From Callipepla californica brunnescens (taxonomy: Eukaryota > Chordata > Aves > Galliformes > Odontophoridae), in assembly GCA_023055505.1 (NCBI GenBank), contig JALIRH010000030.1:8118001-8182000 (forward strand): 64,000 bases of DNA, given 5' to 3'. Shown here piece after piece: positions 31,706 through 47,353 of this stretch. The notes beneath the pieces were generated by a model. That model saw nothing but the letters and a program-made list of their open reading frames with translations. It made no database searches and was not told the origin of the DNA. The position numbers and the translations under genes are program-made. How positions within the stretch are numbered: position 1 is the stretch's first letter; each line of letters starts with the position of its first letter.

Positions 31706-34700
31706 CAACGGGGCCATAGGAATCAGTGTGGCTATAGAACTCAATGGGGTCATAGAACTCAACGGGGCCATAGGAATCAGTGTGGCTATAGAACTCAATT
31801 GGGCCATAGGAATCAATGGGGCCATAGGAATCAATGGGGCCATAGAACTCAATTGGGCAATAGGAATCAATGGAGCCTTAGAAAATCAAGGGGACATAGG
31901 GATCAATGGGGCCATAAGGATCAATGGGGCGATAGGAATCAATGGGGCCATAGGGATCAATGGCACCATAGGAATCAATGGGGCCATAGGAATCAGTGTG
32001 GCCATAGGGATCAATGGGGCCACAAGAAATCAATGGGGCCACAGGAATCAATGGGGCCATAGGAAACATTGTGGCCATAGGGATCAATGGGGCCATAGGG
32101 ATCAATGGGGCCATAGGAATTCATGCGGCCATAGAACTCAATGGGGCAATAGGAATCAATGAAACCATAGGGATCAATGGGGCATAGGGATCAATGGGGC
32201 CTTTGGAATCAGTGGGGCCATAGGAATCAGAGGGGCCTTAGAACTCAATGGGGCCTTAGGGATCAATGGAGCCATAGAACTCAATGGGTCTATAGGGACT
32301 AATGGGGTAATAGGGATCAAATGGGCCATAGAACTCAATGGGGCCATAGAAATCAATGTGGCCATAGAACTCATTGGGGCCATAAAAATCAATGGGGCCA
32401 CAGGAATCGATGGGACCAAAGGGATCAATAAGGCCATAGGAATCAATGGAGCCTTAGAAAATCAATGGGGCCATAGGGATCAATGGGGCCTTAGGGATCA
32501 ATGGGACCATAGGAATCAATGGGACCATAGGGATCAATGGGACCATAGGAATCAGTGGGGCCATAGAACTCAAAGGGGCCATAGGGATCAATGGGACCAT
32601 AGGAATCAATTGGGCCATAGAACTCAGTGGGGCCATAGGGATCAAAGGGGCCATAGGGAATAATGTGGCAATAGGAATCAATCGGGCCTTAGAACTCAAT
32701 TGGGCCATAGGGATCAATGGGGCCATAGGGATCAATGGGGCTATAGGGATCAATGGTGCCATAGAACTCAATGGGGCCATGGAGATCAATGGGGCCATAG
32801 GGATCAAAGGCATCATAGGGATTAAAGGGGCCATAGGAATCAATGGGGCCATAGGAATCAATGTGGACATAGGGGTCTATGGGGCCACAACGATCAATGT
32901 GACCATAGGAATTAATGGGGCCATAGAACTCAATGTGGCCATAGAACACAATGGGACCATAGGAATCTACGGGGCCATAGGAATCAATGGGGCCATAGGG
33001 TTCAATGGGGACTTAGGGATCAATTGGGCCATAGGGATAAATGGGGCCATAGGGATCAATGGGGCCATAGGGATCAGTGGGGCCACAGGAATCAATGGAA
33101 CCATTGGAATCAGTGGGGCCATAGAACTCAATGGGGCCATAGAACACAATGGGACCATAGGAATCTACGGGGCCATAGGAATCAATGTGGCCATAGAACT
33201 ACAGGGGCCATAGGGATCAATGGGGCCATAGAACTCATAGTGGCCATTGGAATAGATGGGGCCATAGGAATCAATGGGTCCATAGGAATCAATGGGGCCT
33301 TAGGGATCAATGGGGCCATAGGGATAAATGGGGCCATAGGGATCGATGTGGCCATAGAACTCCAAGTGTCCATAGGGATCAAAGGGACCAGAGGAATCAA
33401 TGGGGCCTTAGGAATCAATGTGCCCATAGGAAACAATGGGGCCATAGGGATCAATGTGACCATAGGAATCAATAGGGCCATAGAACTCAAAGGGGCCATG
33501 GGGATCAATTTGACCCTATAAATCAATGGGGCCAAAGAACTCTGAGGAGCCATAGGGAACAATGTGGACATAGGGAACAATGGGGCAATAGGAATCAATG
33601 GGCCCTTAGGGATCAATGGGGCCATAGAACACAATCGGAGCATAGGAATCAACGGGGCCATAGGAATCAATGGGGCCATAGGGATAAAAGGGGCCGTATG
33701 GATCAATGGGGCCATAGGGATCAATGGGGCCATAGGGATCAATGGGGCCATAGGAATCAAAGGGGCCATAGGAATCAAAGGTGCCATAGGAATCAATGTG
33801 GCCATAGAACTACAAGGGGCCATAGGGATCAATGGGGCCATAGGGATCAATGGGGCCATAGAACTTAATGTGGCTATAGGGATCGATGGGGCCCTAGGAA
33901 TCAATGGGGCCATAGGAATCAATGGGGCCAAAGGAATCAATGGGGCCATTGGAATCAAAGGGGCCATAGGAATCAATGGGGCCATAGGAATCAATGGGGT
34001 CATAGAACTCAATGGGGCCATAGGGATCAATGGGGCCATAGGAATCAATGGGGCCGTAGGGATCAATGGGGCCATAGGGATCAATGGGGCCATAGGGATA
34101 AATAATGCCATAGGAATTCATTCGGCCATAGAACTCAATGGGGCATTAGGGATCAATGGGGCCATAGGGATCAATGGGGCCATAGGGATCAATGGGGCCA
34201 TAGGAATCAAGGTGGCCATAAAGATCAATGGGGACATAGGGATCAATGGAACCATAGGGATCAGTGGGGCCATAAAAATCAATGGGCCATAGGAATCAGT
34301 GGGGCCATAGAACTCAATGGGGCCACAGGGATCAATGGGGCCATAGGAATCAATGGGTCCAGAAGAATCAATTGGGCCATAGGAATCAATGGGGCAAAAG
34401 GGATCAATGGGGCCATAGGGATCAATGGGGCCATAGGGATCAATGGGGCCATAGGTAACAATGTGGCCATAGGAATCAGTGGGGCCATAGAACTCAAAGG
34501 GGCCATAGGGATCGATGGGGCCATAGGGATCGATGGGGCCATAGAACTCAAAGGGGCCATGGGGATCAATTTGACCCTAGGAATCAATGGGGCCATAGAA
34601 CTCTGTGGAGCCATAGGGAACAATGGGGCCATAGGGAACAATGGGGCAATAGGAATCAAAGGGCCCTTAGGGATCAATGGGCCAAAGAACACAATGGGAG

Positions 34701-37700
34701 CATAGGAATCAACGGGGCCATAGGAATCAATGGGGCCATAGGGATAAAAGGGGCCATATGGATCAATGGGGCCATAGGGATCAATGGGGCCACAGGAATC
34801 AATGGGACCATAGGAATCAATGGGGCCTTAGGAATCAATGGGGCCATAGGAATCAATGGTGCCATAGGAATCAATGTGGCCATAGAACTATAAGGCGCCA
34901 TAGGGATCAATGGGGCCATAGGGATCAAAGGGGCCATAGAACTCAATGAGGCCATAGGGATCGATGGGGCCCTAGGAATCAATGAAGCCAAGGGAATCAA
35001 TGGGGCCATAGGAATATATGGGGCCATGTGAATCAATGGGGCCATAGTAATCAATGGGGCCATAGAACTCAATGGGGCCATAGGGATCAATGGGGCCATA
35101 GGAATCAGTGGGGCCATAGGAATCAATGTGACCAGAGGAATCAATGGGGCCATAGAACTCAAAGAGGCCATAGGGATCAATGGGACCATAGGAATCAATG
35201 GTGCCTTAGGGATCAATGGGGCCATAGGGATCAATGGGGCCATAGAACTCAAAGGGGCCATAGGGATCAATGGGGCCATCGGGATCGATTGGGCCACAAC
35301 GATCAATGGGGCCATAGAACTCAATGGGGCCTTAGAACAGAATGGGACCATAGGAATCAATGGGGCCATAGGAATCATTGGGGCCCTAGGGATAAATGGG
35401 GCCATAGGGATCAATGGGGCCATAGGAATGAATAGGGCCCTAGGGATAAATGGGGCCATAGGGATCAATGGGGCCTCAGGAATCAATGGGGCCACAGGAA
35501 TCAATGGGACCATAGGAATCAAATGGGGCCTTAGGAATCAATGGGGCCATAGGGATAAATGGGGCCATAGGGATAAATGGGGCCATAGGGATCAATGGGG
35601 CCATAGGGATCAATGGGGCCACAGGAATCAATGGGACCATAGGAATCAATGGGGCCATAGGATTCAATGGGGCCATAGGGATCAATGGGGCCATAGGGAT
35701 CAATGGGGCCACATGAATCAATGGGGCCACATGAATCAATGGGGCCACATGAATCAATGAGACCATAGGAATCAGTGGGGCCATCGGAATCAATGGGGCC
35801 ATGGGAACCAATGGGGCCATAGGGATCAATGGGGCCACAGGTATCAATGGGGCCATAGGAATCAATGCCGCCATAGAATTCAATGGGGCCATAGGGATCA
35901 ATTGGGCCATAGGAATCAATGCCGCCTTAGAATTCAATGGGGTCATTGGGATCAATGGGGCCATAGGGATCAATGGGACCATAGGAATCAAAGGGGCCAT
36001 AGGGATCAATGGGACCATAAGAATCAATGGGGCCATAGATCTCAATGTAGCCATAGGGATCAATAGGGCCATAGGGATCAAAGGGGTCGTAGGAATCAAT
36101 GGGGCCATAGGGATCAAAGGGACCATAGGGATCAATGGTACCATAGGTATCAATGGGACCATAGGGATCACTGGGGCCATAGGAATCAATGTGGCCGTAG
36201 AACTCAATAAGGCCATAGGGATCAATGTGGCCATAGAACTCAATGGAGCCAAAGGAATCGATGGGGACATAGGAATCGATGCGGCCATAAGGATCGATGA
36301 GGCCGTAGGAATCAATGGGGCCTTCGAACTCAATGGGGCCATAGGGTTCAATGGGACCATAGAACACAATTGGGACATAGAACTCAATTAGGCCATAGGA
36401 ACCAATGGGACCATAGGAATCAATGGGGCCATAGGAATCAAAGGGGTCATAGGGATCATTGGGGCCAGAGGGATCAATGGAGCCATAGAACTCAAAAAGG
36501 CCATAGTGATCACTGGGGCCATACGGCTCAATGGGGCCATAGAGATCAATTGGACCATAGGAATCAATGGGGCCATAGGAATCGATGGGGCTATAGGAAT
36601 CGATGGGGCCATAGGGATCGATGAGGCGATAGGGATCAATGGGGCCATAGAACTCAAAGAAGCCATAGGGATCAATGGGGCTTTAGGGTTTCAATGGAGC
36701 CATAGAACTCAATGGGGCCATATGAATGAAAGGGACCATAGAAATCAATGGAGCCATAAGAATCCATGGGGCCATAGGAATCCATGGGGCAATAGGGATC
36801 GATGGGACTATAGGAATCAATGGGGACATAGAACTCAGTGGGGCCACAGGGATCAATGGGGCCATAGGGAACAATGTGGCAAGAGGAATCAATGGGGCCA
36901 TAGGGATCAATGGGGCCACAGCGATCAATGGGGCCACAAAAAACAATGGGGCCATAGGAATTAAAGGGACTATAGGGATCAATGGGGCCTTAGGGATCAA
37001 CGGGGCCATTGGAATCAATGGAGCCTTAGGGATCAATGGGGCCATAGAACTCAATGGGGCCTTAGAACTCAATGGGGCCATAGGGATCAATGGGGCTATA
37101 GGGATCAATGGAGCCATAGAACTCAATGGTGCCTTAGAGATCAATGGGGCCATAGGAATCAATGGGGTCATAGAACTCAATGGGGCCATAGGGATCAATG
37201 GAACCATATGGATCAATGGGGCCATAGGAATCAATGGGGCCATAGGAATCAGTGGGGCAATAGAACTCAATCAAGCCATAGGGATCAAAGGGACCATAGG
37301 AATCAATGGGGCCATAGGAATCAGTGGGGCCATAGGGATCAATGGAACCATAGGGATCAATGGGACCTTAGGTATCAATGGGGCCATAGGAATCAGTTGG
37401 TCCATAGAACTCAATGGGGCCATAGCGATCATTGGGACCATAGGAAACCATGGTGCCATAGGAATCAATGTGGCCATAGAAAAACATGAGGCCATAAAGA
37501 TCAGTGGGGCCATAGGGATCAATGGGGCCATAGAACTCAATGTGGACATAGGGATCGATGGGCCTAAAGGAATCAAAAAGGCCATAGGAATCAATGGGGC
37601 CTTAGGAATCAATGGGGCTATAGGGATCAATGTGACCATAGGAATCAATGTGGCCTTAGAACTCAAAGAGGCCATAGGGATCAATGGGACCATAGGAATC

Positions 37701-38998
37701 AATGACGCCACAGAACTCAGAGGGGCCATAGTGATCAATGGGGCCATAGGGAACAATGGAGCAATAGGGATCAATGGGGCCATAGGGATCAATGTGGCCA
37801 TAGAACTCAATGGGGCCTTAGAAATCAATGGGGCCATAGGAATCAATGGGGCCATAGAACTCAATGGGGCCATAGGGATCAATGGCACCATAGTAATCAA
37901 AGGGGCCATAGGAATCAGTGGGGCCTTAGAGATCAATGGGGCCACTGGAATCAATGGGGCCACAGGAATCAATGGGACCATAGGAATCAAAGGGGCCATA
38001 GGGATCAATGGGGCCTTAGGGATCAATAGGGCCATAGGAATTCATGCGGCCATAGAACTCAATGGGGCAATAGGGATCAATGAAGCTATAGGGATCAATG
38101 GGACCTAGGGATCTATGTAGCCATAGGAATCAAAGGGGCCATAAAGATTAATTGGGCCATAGGGATCAATGGGGCCATAGGGATCAATGGGGCCATAGGA
38201 ATCAATGGGGCCATAGGAATCAGTGGGGCCATAGAACTCAATGGGGTCATAGGGATCAATGGGCCAGAGGAGTCAATGGGGCAATAGGAATTAGTAGGGC
38301 CATAGAACTCAATGGGGACATAGGGATCAATGGGGCCGTAGGAATCAATGGCGCCATAGGAATCAATGGGGCCATAGGGATCAATTGGGCCAAAGAACTC
38401 AATGGGGCCATAGGGATCAATGGGCCATAGAACTCAAAGTGGACATAGGGATCGATGGGACTATAGGAATCAATGGGGCCATAGAACTCAGTGGGGCCAT
38501 AGGGATCAATGGGGCCATAGGGAACAATGTGGCAAGAGGAATCAATGGGGCCATAGGGATCAATGGGGCCACAGCGATCAATGGGGCCACAAAAATCAAT
38601 GGGGCCATAGGAATTAAATGGACTATAGGGATCAATGGGGCCTTTGGGATCAACGGGGCCATTGGAATCAATGGAGCCTTAGGGATCAATGGGGCCATAG
38701 AACTCAAAGGGCCTTCGAACTCTATGGGGCCATAGGGATCAATGGGGCAATAGGGATCAATGGAGCCATAGAACTCATTGGGGCCTTAGGGACTAATGGG
38801 GCCATGGGGATCAAATTGGCCATAGAACTCATTGGAGCCATAAAAATCAATGGGGCCACAGGAATCAATGGGACCATAGGGATCAATGGGGCCATAGGAA
38901 TCAATGGAGCCATAGAAAATCAATCGGGCCATAGGGATCAATGGGGCCATAAGGATCAGTGGGACCATAGCAACCAAAGGGGCCATAGGGATCAATGG

Positions 38999-39895
38999 GA
39001 CCATCGGAATCACTGGGGCCATAGGGATCAGTGGGGCCATAGGGATCAATGGGGCAACAGGAATCAATGGGGCCTCAGGAATCAATGGTGCCATAAGGAT
39101 CAAAGGGGCCATAGGGATCAATGGGGCCATAGGGAACAATGTGGCCATAGTGATCAATGGGGCATAGGTATCAATGGGGCCATAGGAATCAATATGGACA
39201 TAGCAATAAAAGGCGCTGTAGTGATCAGTGGGGCCATAGGAATCAGTGGGGCCGTAGGAATCAGTGGGACCATAGGGATCAGTTGGGCCAAAGGAATCAA
39301 TGGGGCCATAAGGATCAATGGGGCCATCGCGATCGATGTGGCCATAGAACTCAATGGGGCCATTGAACACTATGGGACCATAGGGATCAATGGGGCCACA
39401 GAACTCAATGGGGCCATTGAACACAATGGGACCATAGGGATCAATGGGACCATCGGAATCACTGGGGCCATAGGGATCAGTGGGGCCATAGGGATCAATG
39501 GGGCAACAGGAATCAATGGGGCCTCAGGAATCAATGGTGCCATAAGGATCAATGGGGCCATAGGGATCAATGGGGCCATAGGGAACAATGTGGCCATAGT
39601 GATCAATGGGGCATAGGTATCAATGGGGCCATAGGAATCAATATGGACATAGCAATAAAAGGCGCTGTAGTGATCAGTGGGGTTATAGGAATCAGTGGGG
39701 CCGTAGGAATCAGTGGGACCATAGGGATCAGTTGGGCCAAAGGAATCAATGGGGCCATAAGGATCAATGGGGCCATCGCGATCGATGTGGCCATAGAACT
39801 CAATGGGGCCATTGAACACTATGGGACCATAGGGATCAATGGGGCCACAGAACTCAATGGGGCCATTGAACACAATGGGACCATAGGGATCAATG
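38999..39895 (+). repeat. 449-bp tandem duplication
   Basis: CCATCGGAATCACTGGGG occurs at 39001 and 39450, and the following variants (AATATGGACATAGCAATAAA, CATCGCGATCGATGTGG) recur at the same 449-bp step. This equals 25 monomers minus one base, due to a 17-bp monomer (GGGGCATAGGTAT) in each copy. Confidence 0.85.
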
Positions 39896-42800
39896 GGGCC
39901 ACAGGAATCAGTGGGGCCATAGGGATCAATGGGAACATAAAATTCAATGGGGCCATAGAACTCAATGAAGCCATAGGAATCAATGGGGCCTTATGAATCA
40001 ATGAGGCCATAGGAATCAATGGGGCCATAGAACTCAAAAATGCCATAGAACTCAATGGGGACATAGGGATCAATGGGGCCAAAGGGATCAATGGGGCCAT
40101 AGGGATCAATGGGGCCATAGTAATCACTGGGGCCATAGGAATGAATGGGGTCTTAGGAATCAATGTGGCCATAGGAGTCAAAGGGATCATAGGGATCAAA
40201 GGGGCCATAGGAATCAATGGGGCCATAGGAATCACTGGGGCAATAGGGATCAATGGCACCATAGGAATGATTGGGGCCATAGGAATCAGTGGGGCCATAG
40301 GGATCAATGAGGCCACAGGAATCAATGGGGCCATAGGAATCAAGGGAGCCATAGAACTCAATGGGGCCATAGGGATAAATGGTGCCACAGCGATCAATGG
40401 GGCCGTAGGAATCAATGGAGCCATAGAAAATCAGTGTGGCCATAGGGATCAATGGGGTATCAGGGATCAATGGGGCCATAGAACTCAATGTGGCCATAGG
40501 GATCAATGGGGCCATAAAGATCAATGGGGCCATAGAACTCAATGGGGCCATAGGGATCTATCGGGCCATTGGAATCAATGGGGCCTTAGGAATCAATGGG
40601 GCCATAGGGATCAAAGCGGCCAGAGAACTCAATGGGGCCTTAGAATTCAATGGGGTCATAGGGATCAATGGGGCTATAGGGATCAATGGAGCCATAGAAC
40701 TCAATGGGGCCTTAGAGATCAATGGGGCAATAGGGATCAAATGGGCCATTGAATTCAAAGGTGCTATAGGAATCAATGGGGCCATAGAACTCAATGGGGC
40801 CATAGGAATCAATGGAGCCATAGAAAATCAAGGGGCCATAGGGATCAATGGGGCCATATGAATCAATGGGACCATAGGAATCAATGGGGCCATAGGGATC
40901 AATGGCACCATAGGAATCAACGGGGCCATAGGAATCAGTGGGGCCATAGGGATCAATGTGGCCACAGGAATCAATGGGGCCACAGGAATCAATGGGGCCA
41001 TAGGAATCAATGGGGCCATAGGAATTAAAGGGACTATAGGGATCAATGGGGCCTTAGGGTTCAACGGGGCCATTGGAATCAATGGAGCCTTAGGGATCAA
41101 TGGGGCCATAGAACTCAATGGGGCCATTGAACACAATGGGACCATAGGGATCAATGGGGCCACAGGAATCAGTGGGGCCATAGGGATCAATGGGAACATA
41201 AAATTCAATGGGGCCATAGAACTCAATGAAGCCATAGGAATCAATGGGGACATATGAATCTATGGGGCCATAGGAATCAAAGGGCCATAGAACTCAAAAA
41301 TGCCATAGAACTCAATGGGGCCATAGGGATCAATGGGGCCATAGGGATCAATGGGGCCATAGGGATCAATGGGGCCATAGAACACAATGGGGCCATAGGA
41401 ATGAATGGGGTCTTAGGAATCAATGTGGCCATAGGAATCAAAGGGATCATAGGCATCAAAGGGGCCATAGGAATCAATGGGGCAATAGGAATCAATGGGG
41501 CCATAGGGATCAATGGCACCATAGGAATCAATGGGGCCATTGGAATCAGTGGGGCCATAGGGATCAATGGGGCCACAGGAATCAATGGGGCCACAGGAAT
41601 CAATGGAGCCGTAGGAATCAAATGAGCCATAGAACTCAATGGGGCCATTGGGATAAATGGGGCCACAGCGATCAATGGGGCCGCAGGAATCAATGGGGCC
41701 ATAGTAATCATTGGGGCCTTAGAACTCAATGGGGCCATAGGGATCAATGGAGCCAGAGAACTCAATGGGGCCTTAGGGAATAATGGGGCCATAGGGATCA
41801 AATGGGCCATAGAACACAATGGGGCCATAGGAATCAATGTGGCCATAGAACTCATTGGGGCCATAAAAATCAAGGGGGCCACAGGAATCCATGGGACCAA
41901 AGGGATCAATGGGGCCATAGGAATCAATGGTGCCGTAGAAAATCAATGGGGCCATAGGGATCAATGAGGTATTAGGGATCAATGGGGCCATAGAACTCAA
42001 TGTGGTCATAGGCATCAATGGGGCCATAGTCATCAATGGGGCCATAGAACTGAATGGGGCCATAGGGATCTATGGGGCCATAGGAATCAATGGGGTATTA
42101 GGAATCAATGGGGCCATAGGGATCAAAGCGGCCTTAGAGATCAATGGGGCCATAGGGATCAAATGGGCCATGGAACTCAAAGGGGCCATAGGAATCAATG
42201 GGGCCATAGAACTCAATGGGGCCATAGGAATCAATGGAGCCTTAGAAAATCAAGGGGCCATAGGGATCAATGGGGCCATATGAATCAATGGGACCATAGG
42301 AATCAATTGGGCCATAGGGATCAATGGCACCATAGGAATCAATGTAGCCATAGGAATCAGTGGGGCCATAAAGATCAATGTGGCCACAGGAATCAATGGG
42401 GCCACAGGAATCAATGGGGCCATAGGAATCAATGGGGCCCTAGGGATTAATGGGGCCATAGGAATCAATGTGGCAATTGGGATCAATGAAGCCATAGGGA
42501 TCAATGGGGCCATAGGGATCAATGGTTACATAGGAATCAATGGGGCCATAAAGATCAATTGGGCTATAGGGATCAATGGGACCATAGGGATCAATGGGGC
42601 CATAGTCATCAAAGGGGCCATAGGGATCAGTGTGGACATAGAACTCAATGGGGCCATAGGGATCAATCTGGCCATAGAGATCAATGGGGCCATAGGAATC
42701 AATGGGGCCTTAGGAATCAGTGGTGCCGTAGGAATCAATGGGGCCATAGGGATCAAGGGGGCCAGAGGAATCAATGAAGCCATAGGAATCAATGGGGACA

Positions 42801-45800
42801 TAGGGATCAATTGGGCCAATGAACTCAATGAGGCTTTAGGTATCAATGGGGCCATAGGGATCAATTGGGCCAAAGAACTCAATGGGGCCATAGGAATCAA
42901 TGTGGCCATAGAACTCAAAGGGGCCATAAAAATCAATGGGGACATAGGAATCAATGGGGCCATAGAACTCAATGTGGCCATTGGGATCAATGGGGCCTCA
43001 GCGATCAATGGGGCCGTAGGAATCAATGGGGCCATAGGAATCAGTGGGGCCATAGGGATCAATGGGGCCATAGGGATCAATGGGACCATAGGAATCAATG
43101 GGGCCATAGGAATCCGTGGGGCCATAGAACTCAATGGGGCCTTAGGGATCAAAGGGACCATAGGAATCAATGGGGCCATGGGAATCAATGTGGCCATAGA
43201 ACTACATGGGGCCATAAAGATCAATGGGGCCATAGGGATCAAAGGGCCATAGAACTCAATGTGGACATAGGGATTGATGGGGCTATAGGAATCAAAGGGG
43301 CCATAGGAATCAATGGGGCCATAGGAATCAATGGGGCAATAGGAATCAATGGGGCCATAGGGATCAATGTGACCATAGGAATCAATGGGGCCATAGGACT
43401 CAAAGGGGCCATAGGGATCAATGGGACCATAGGAATCAATTGGGCCATAGAACTCATTGGGGCCATAGGGATCAAAGGGGCCATAGGGAATAATGTGGCA
43501 ATAGGAATCAATCGGGCCTTAGAACTCAATTGGGCCATCGGGATCAATGGGGCCATAGGGATCAATGGGGCTATAGGGATCAATGGTGCCATAGAACTCA
43601 ATGGGGCCTTGGAGATCAATGGGGCCATAGGGATCAATGGGGCCACAGGAATCAATGGGACCATAGGAATCAATGGGGCCATAGGATTCAATGGGGCCAT
43701 AGGGATCAATGGGGCCATAGGGATCAATGGGGCCACATGAATCAATGGGGCCACATGAATCAATGGGACCATAGGAATCAGTGGAGCCATAGGAATCAAT
43801 GGGGCCATGGGAACCAATGGGGCCATAGGGATCAATGGGGCCACAGGAATCAATGGGGCCATAGGAATCAATGCCGCCATAGAATTCAATGGGGCCATAG
43901 GGATCAATGGGGCCATAGGAATCAATGCCGCCTTAGAATTCAATGGGGTCATAGGGATCAATGGGGCCATAGGGATCAATGGGACCATAGGAATCAATGG
44001 GGCCATAGGGATCAATGGGACCATAAGAATCAATGGGGCCATAGATCTCAATGTAGCCATTGGGATCAATAGGGCCATAGGGATCATAGGGGTCGTAGGA
44101 ATCAATGGGACCATAGGGATCACTGGGGCCATTGGAATCAATGTGGCCATAGAACTCAATAAGGCCATAGGGATCAATGGGGCCATAGAACTCAATGGGG
44201 CCATAGGAATCGATGGGGACATAGGAATCGATGCGGCCATAAGGATCGATGAGGCCGTAGGAATCAATGGGGCCTTCGAACTCAATGGGGCCATAGGGAT
44301 CAAGGGGACCATAGAACTCAATGGGGCCATAGAACTCAATTAGGCCATAGGAACCAATGGGACCTTAGGAATCAATGGGGCCATAGGAATCAATGGGGAC
44401 ATAGGGATCATTGGGGCCAGAGGGATCAATGGAGCCATAGAACTCAAAGGGGCCATAGTGATCACTGGGGCCATACGGCTCAATGGGGCCATAGAGATCA
44501 ATTGGACCATAGGAATCAATGGGGCCATAGGAATCGATGGGGCCATAGGGATCGATGAGGCGATAGTGATCAATGGGGCCATAGAACACAAAGGGGCCAT
44601 AGGGATCAATGGGGCCTAGAACTCAATGGGGCCATAGAAATCAATGGGGCCATATGAATCAATGGGACCATAGGAATCAATGGGGCCATAAGAATCCATG
44701 GGGCCATAGGAATCCATGGGGCAATAGGGATCAGTGAGGCCATAGGGATCCATGGGGCCATCGGGATCCATGGGGCCATAGGAATCCAGGGGGCAATAGG
44801 GATCAATGGGGCCATAGGGATCCATGGGGCCATCGGGATCCATGGGGCCATAGGAATGAATGTGGCCAATGAAGTTAACGGGGCAATAAAAATCAATGGG
44901 ACCATAGGATTCAATGGGGCCATAGGGATCAATGGAGCCAAAGAACTCAAAAAAGCCATAGAACTCAACGGGGCCATGGGGATCAATGTGGCCATAGGGA
45001 TCAATTGGGCCATAGAACTCAAAGGGGCCACAGGAATCAATTTGGCCATTGAACTGAAAGGGGCCATAAAAATAAGAGGGGGCATAGGGATCAATGGGGC
45101 CACAGCGATCAATAAGGCCACAGCGATCAATCGGACCATAGGAGTCATCGGGGCCGTAGAACTCAATGGGGCCATAAGAATCAATGGGGCCACAGCGATC
45201 AATGGGACCATAGTAATCAATGGGGCCATAGAACTCAATGTGGCCATAAGAATCAATGGGGCCATAGGAATTAATGGGGCCTAGGAATCAATGGAGCCAT
45301 AGAACTCAAAGGAGCCATAGAACTCAATGGGGCCTTAGGGATCAATGGGGCCATAGGGATCAATGGGTCCATAGTGATAAATGGGGCCATAAAACAAAAT
45401 GGGGCCATAGAACTCAATGGGGCCATAGGGATCAATGGGGCCATACGGATCAATGCGGTTACAGCAATCAAAGGGACCATAGGAATCAATGCAGCCATAG
45501 AACTCAATGGGTCCATAGGGATCAATGGGGCCATAGAACTCATTGGGGCCATAGGGATCAAAGGGACCATAGGAATCAAAGGGGCCGTAGGGATCAATTG
45601 GACCATAAGAATCAATGGGGCCATAGATCTCAATGTAGCCATAGGGATCAATAGGGCCATAGGGATCAAAGGGGTCGTAGGAATCAATGGGGCCATAGGG
45701 ATCAATGGGGTCGTAGGGATCAATGGGGCCGTAGGGATCAATGGGACCGTAGTAAACAATATGGACATAGGGATCAATGCGGCCATAGAACTCAAAGGGG

Positions 45801-47353
45801 CCATAGAACTCAATGGGGCCATAGGTTCAATGGGACCATAGGAATCAATGGGGCCATAGGAATCAATGGGACCATAGGAATCAATGGGTCCATAGGAATC
45901 AATGTGGCCATAGGAATCAATAGGACCATAGGAATCAAAGGGTCCATAGGGATCAATGGGGCCATAGGGATCAAAAGGGTCATAGAGATCAATGGGACCA
46001 TAGGAATCAGTGGGGCCATAGAACTGAAAGGGGCCATAGGGATCAGTGGGTCCATAGGAATCAACGGGGCCATAGGAATAAGTGGGGCCATAGGGATCAA
46101 TTGGGCCATAGGACTCAATGGGGCCACAGGGATCAATGGGGCCATAGGAATCAATAGGGCCATAGGAATCAATGGAGCCATAGGGATCAATGTGGCCATA
46201 AGAATCAATGGGACCATAGGGATCAGTGGGGCCATAGGAATCAATGTGGCCAATGAACTGAAAGGGGCCATAAAAATCAATGGGGCCATAGGAATCAATG
46301 GGGCCATAGAACTCAATGGGGCCATAAGGATCAATGGGGCCATAGGAATCATTGGGCCATAGGGATCAATGGGGCCATAAAACTAAATGGGGCCATAGAA
46401 CTCAGTGGGGCCATAGAACTCAAAGGGGCCATAGAACTCAGTAGGGCCATAGGGATCAATGGGGCCATAGGAATCAGGGGGGCCATAAAACTCAGTGCGG
46501 CCATAGGGATCAGTGGGGCCATAGGAATCTATGGGGTCATAGGCATCAATGGGGCCATAGGCATCAATGGGGCCATAGGGATCAATGGGGCCATAGGAAT
46601 CAATGGAGCCATAGAACTCATTGGGGCCATAGGGATCGATGGGGCCATAGGGATCCATGGGGCCATAGAACTCAAAGGGGCCATAAAGGTCAATGGGACC
46701 TTAGGAATCAGTGGGGCCATAGGGATCAAAGGGGCCATAGGGATCAAAGGGGCCATCGGAATCAATGGGGCTATAGGGATCAATGGGGCCATAGGAATCA
46801 ATGGGGCCATAGGAATCAGCGTGGTCATAGGGATCAAAGGGGCCATAGGGGTCAAAGGGGTCATAGGGATCAATGGGGCCATAGGGATCAATGGGGCCAT
46901 AGGAATCAATGGGGCCATAGGAATCAGTCGGGCCATAGGAATCAATGAAGCCATAGGAATCAATGGGGCCATAAGAATCAATGGGGCCATAGGGATCAAT
47001 GGGACCATAGGAATCAATGGGGCCTTAGGGATCAATGGGGCCTTAGGGATCAATGGGGCCTTAGGGATCAATGGGGCCTTAGGGATCAATGGGGCCATAG
47101 AACTCAATGGGGCCACAGGGATCAATGGGGCCATAGGAATCAATGGGGCCATAGGGATCAATGGGGCCATAAAACTAAATGGGGCCATAGAACTCAATGG
47201 GGCCATAGGGATCAATGGGGCCATAGAACTCAATGGGGCCAAAGGAATCAACGGGGCCATAGGAATCAAAGAGGCCATAGAAATCAATGGGGCCATAGGG
47301 ATCAATGGGGCCATAAAACTAAATGGGGCCATAGGGATCAATGGGGCCACATC

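Larger units (their letters stand above)
27826..47353 (+). repeat. 18-bp satellite, block II (~1,085 monomers)
   Basis: The array continues in the same orientation for 19.5 kb with no other insert recognised. It contains several recurrent higher-order blocks. The block at 30370-31705 matches 22041-22290 (offset 8329) and 23100-24205 (offset exactly 7500). Variants with GAATTC (EcoRI sites), such as GGAATTCATGCGGCC, are scattered landmarks. Confidence 0.95.
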
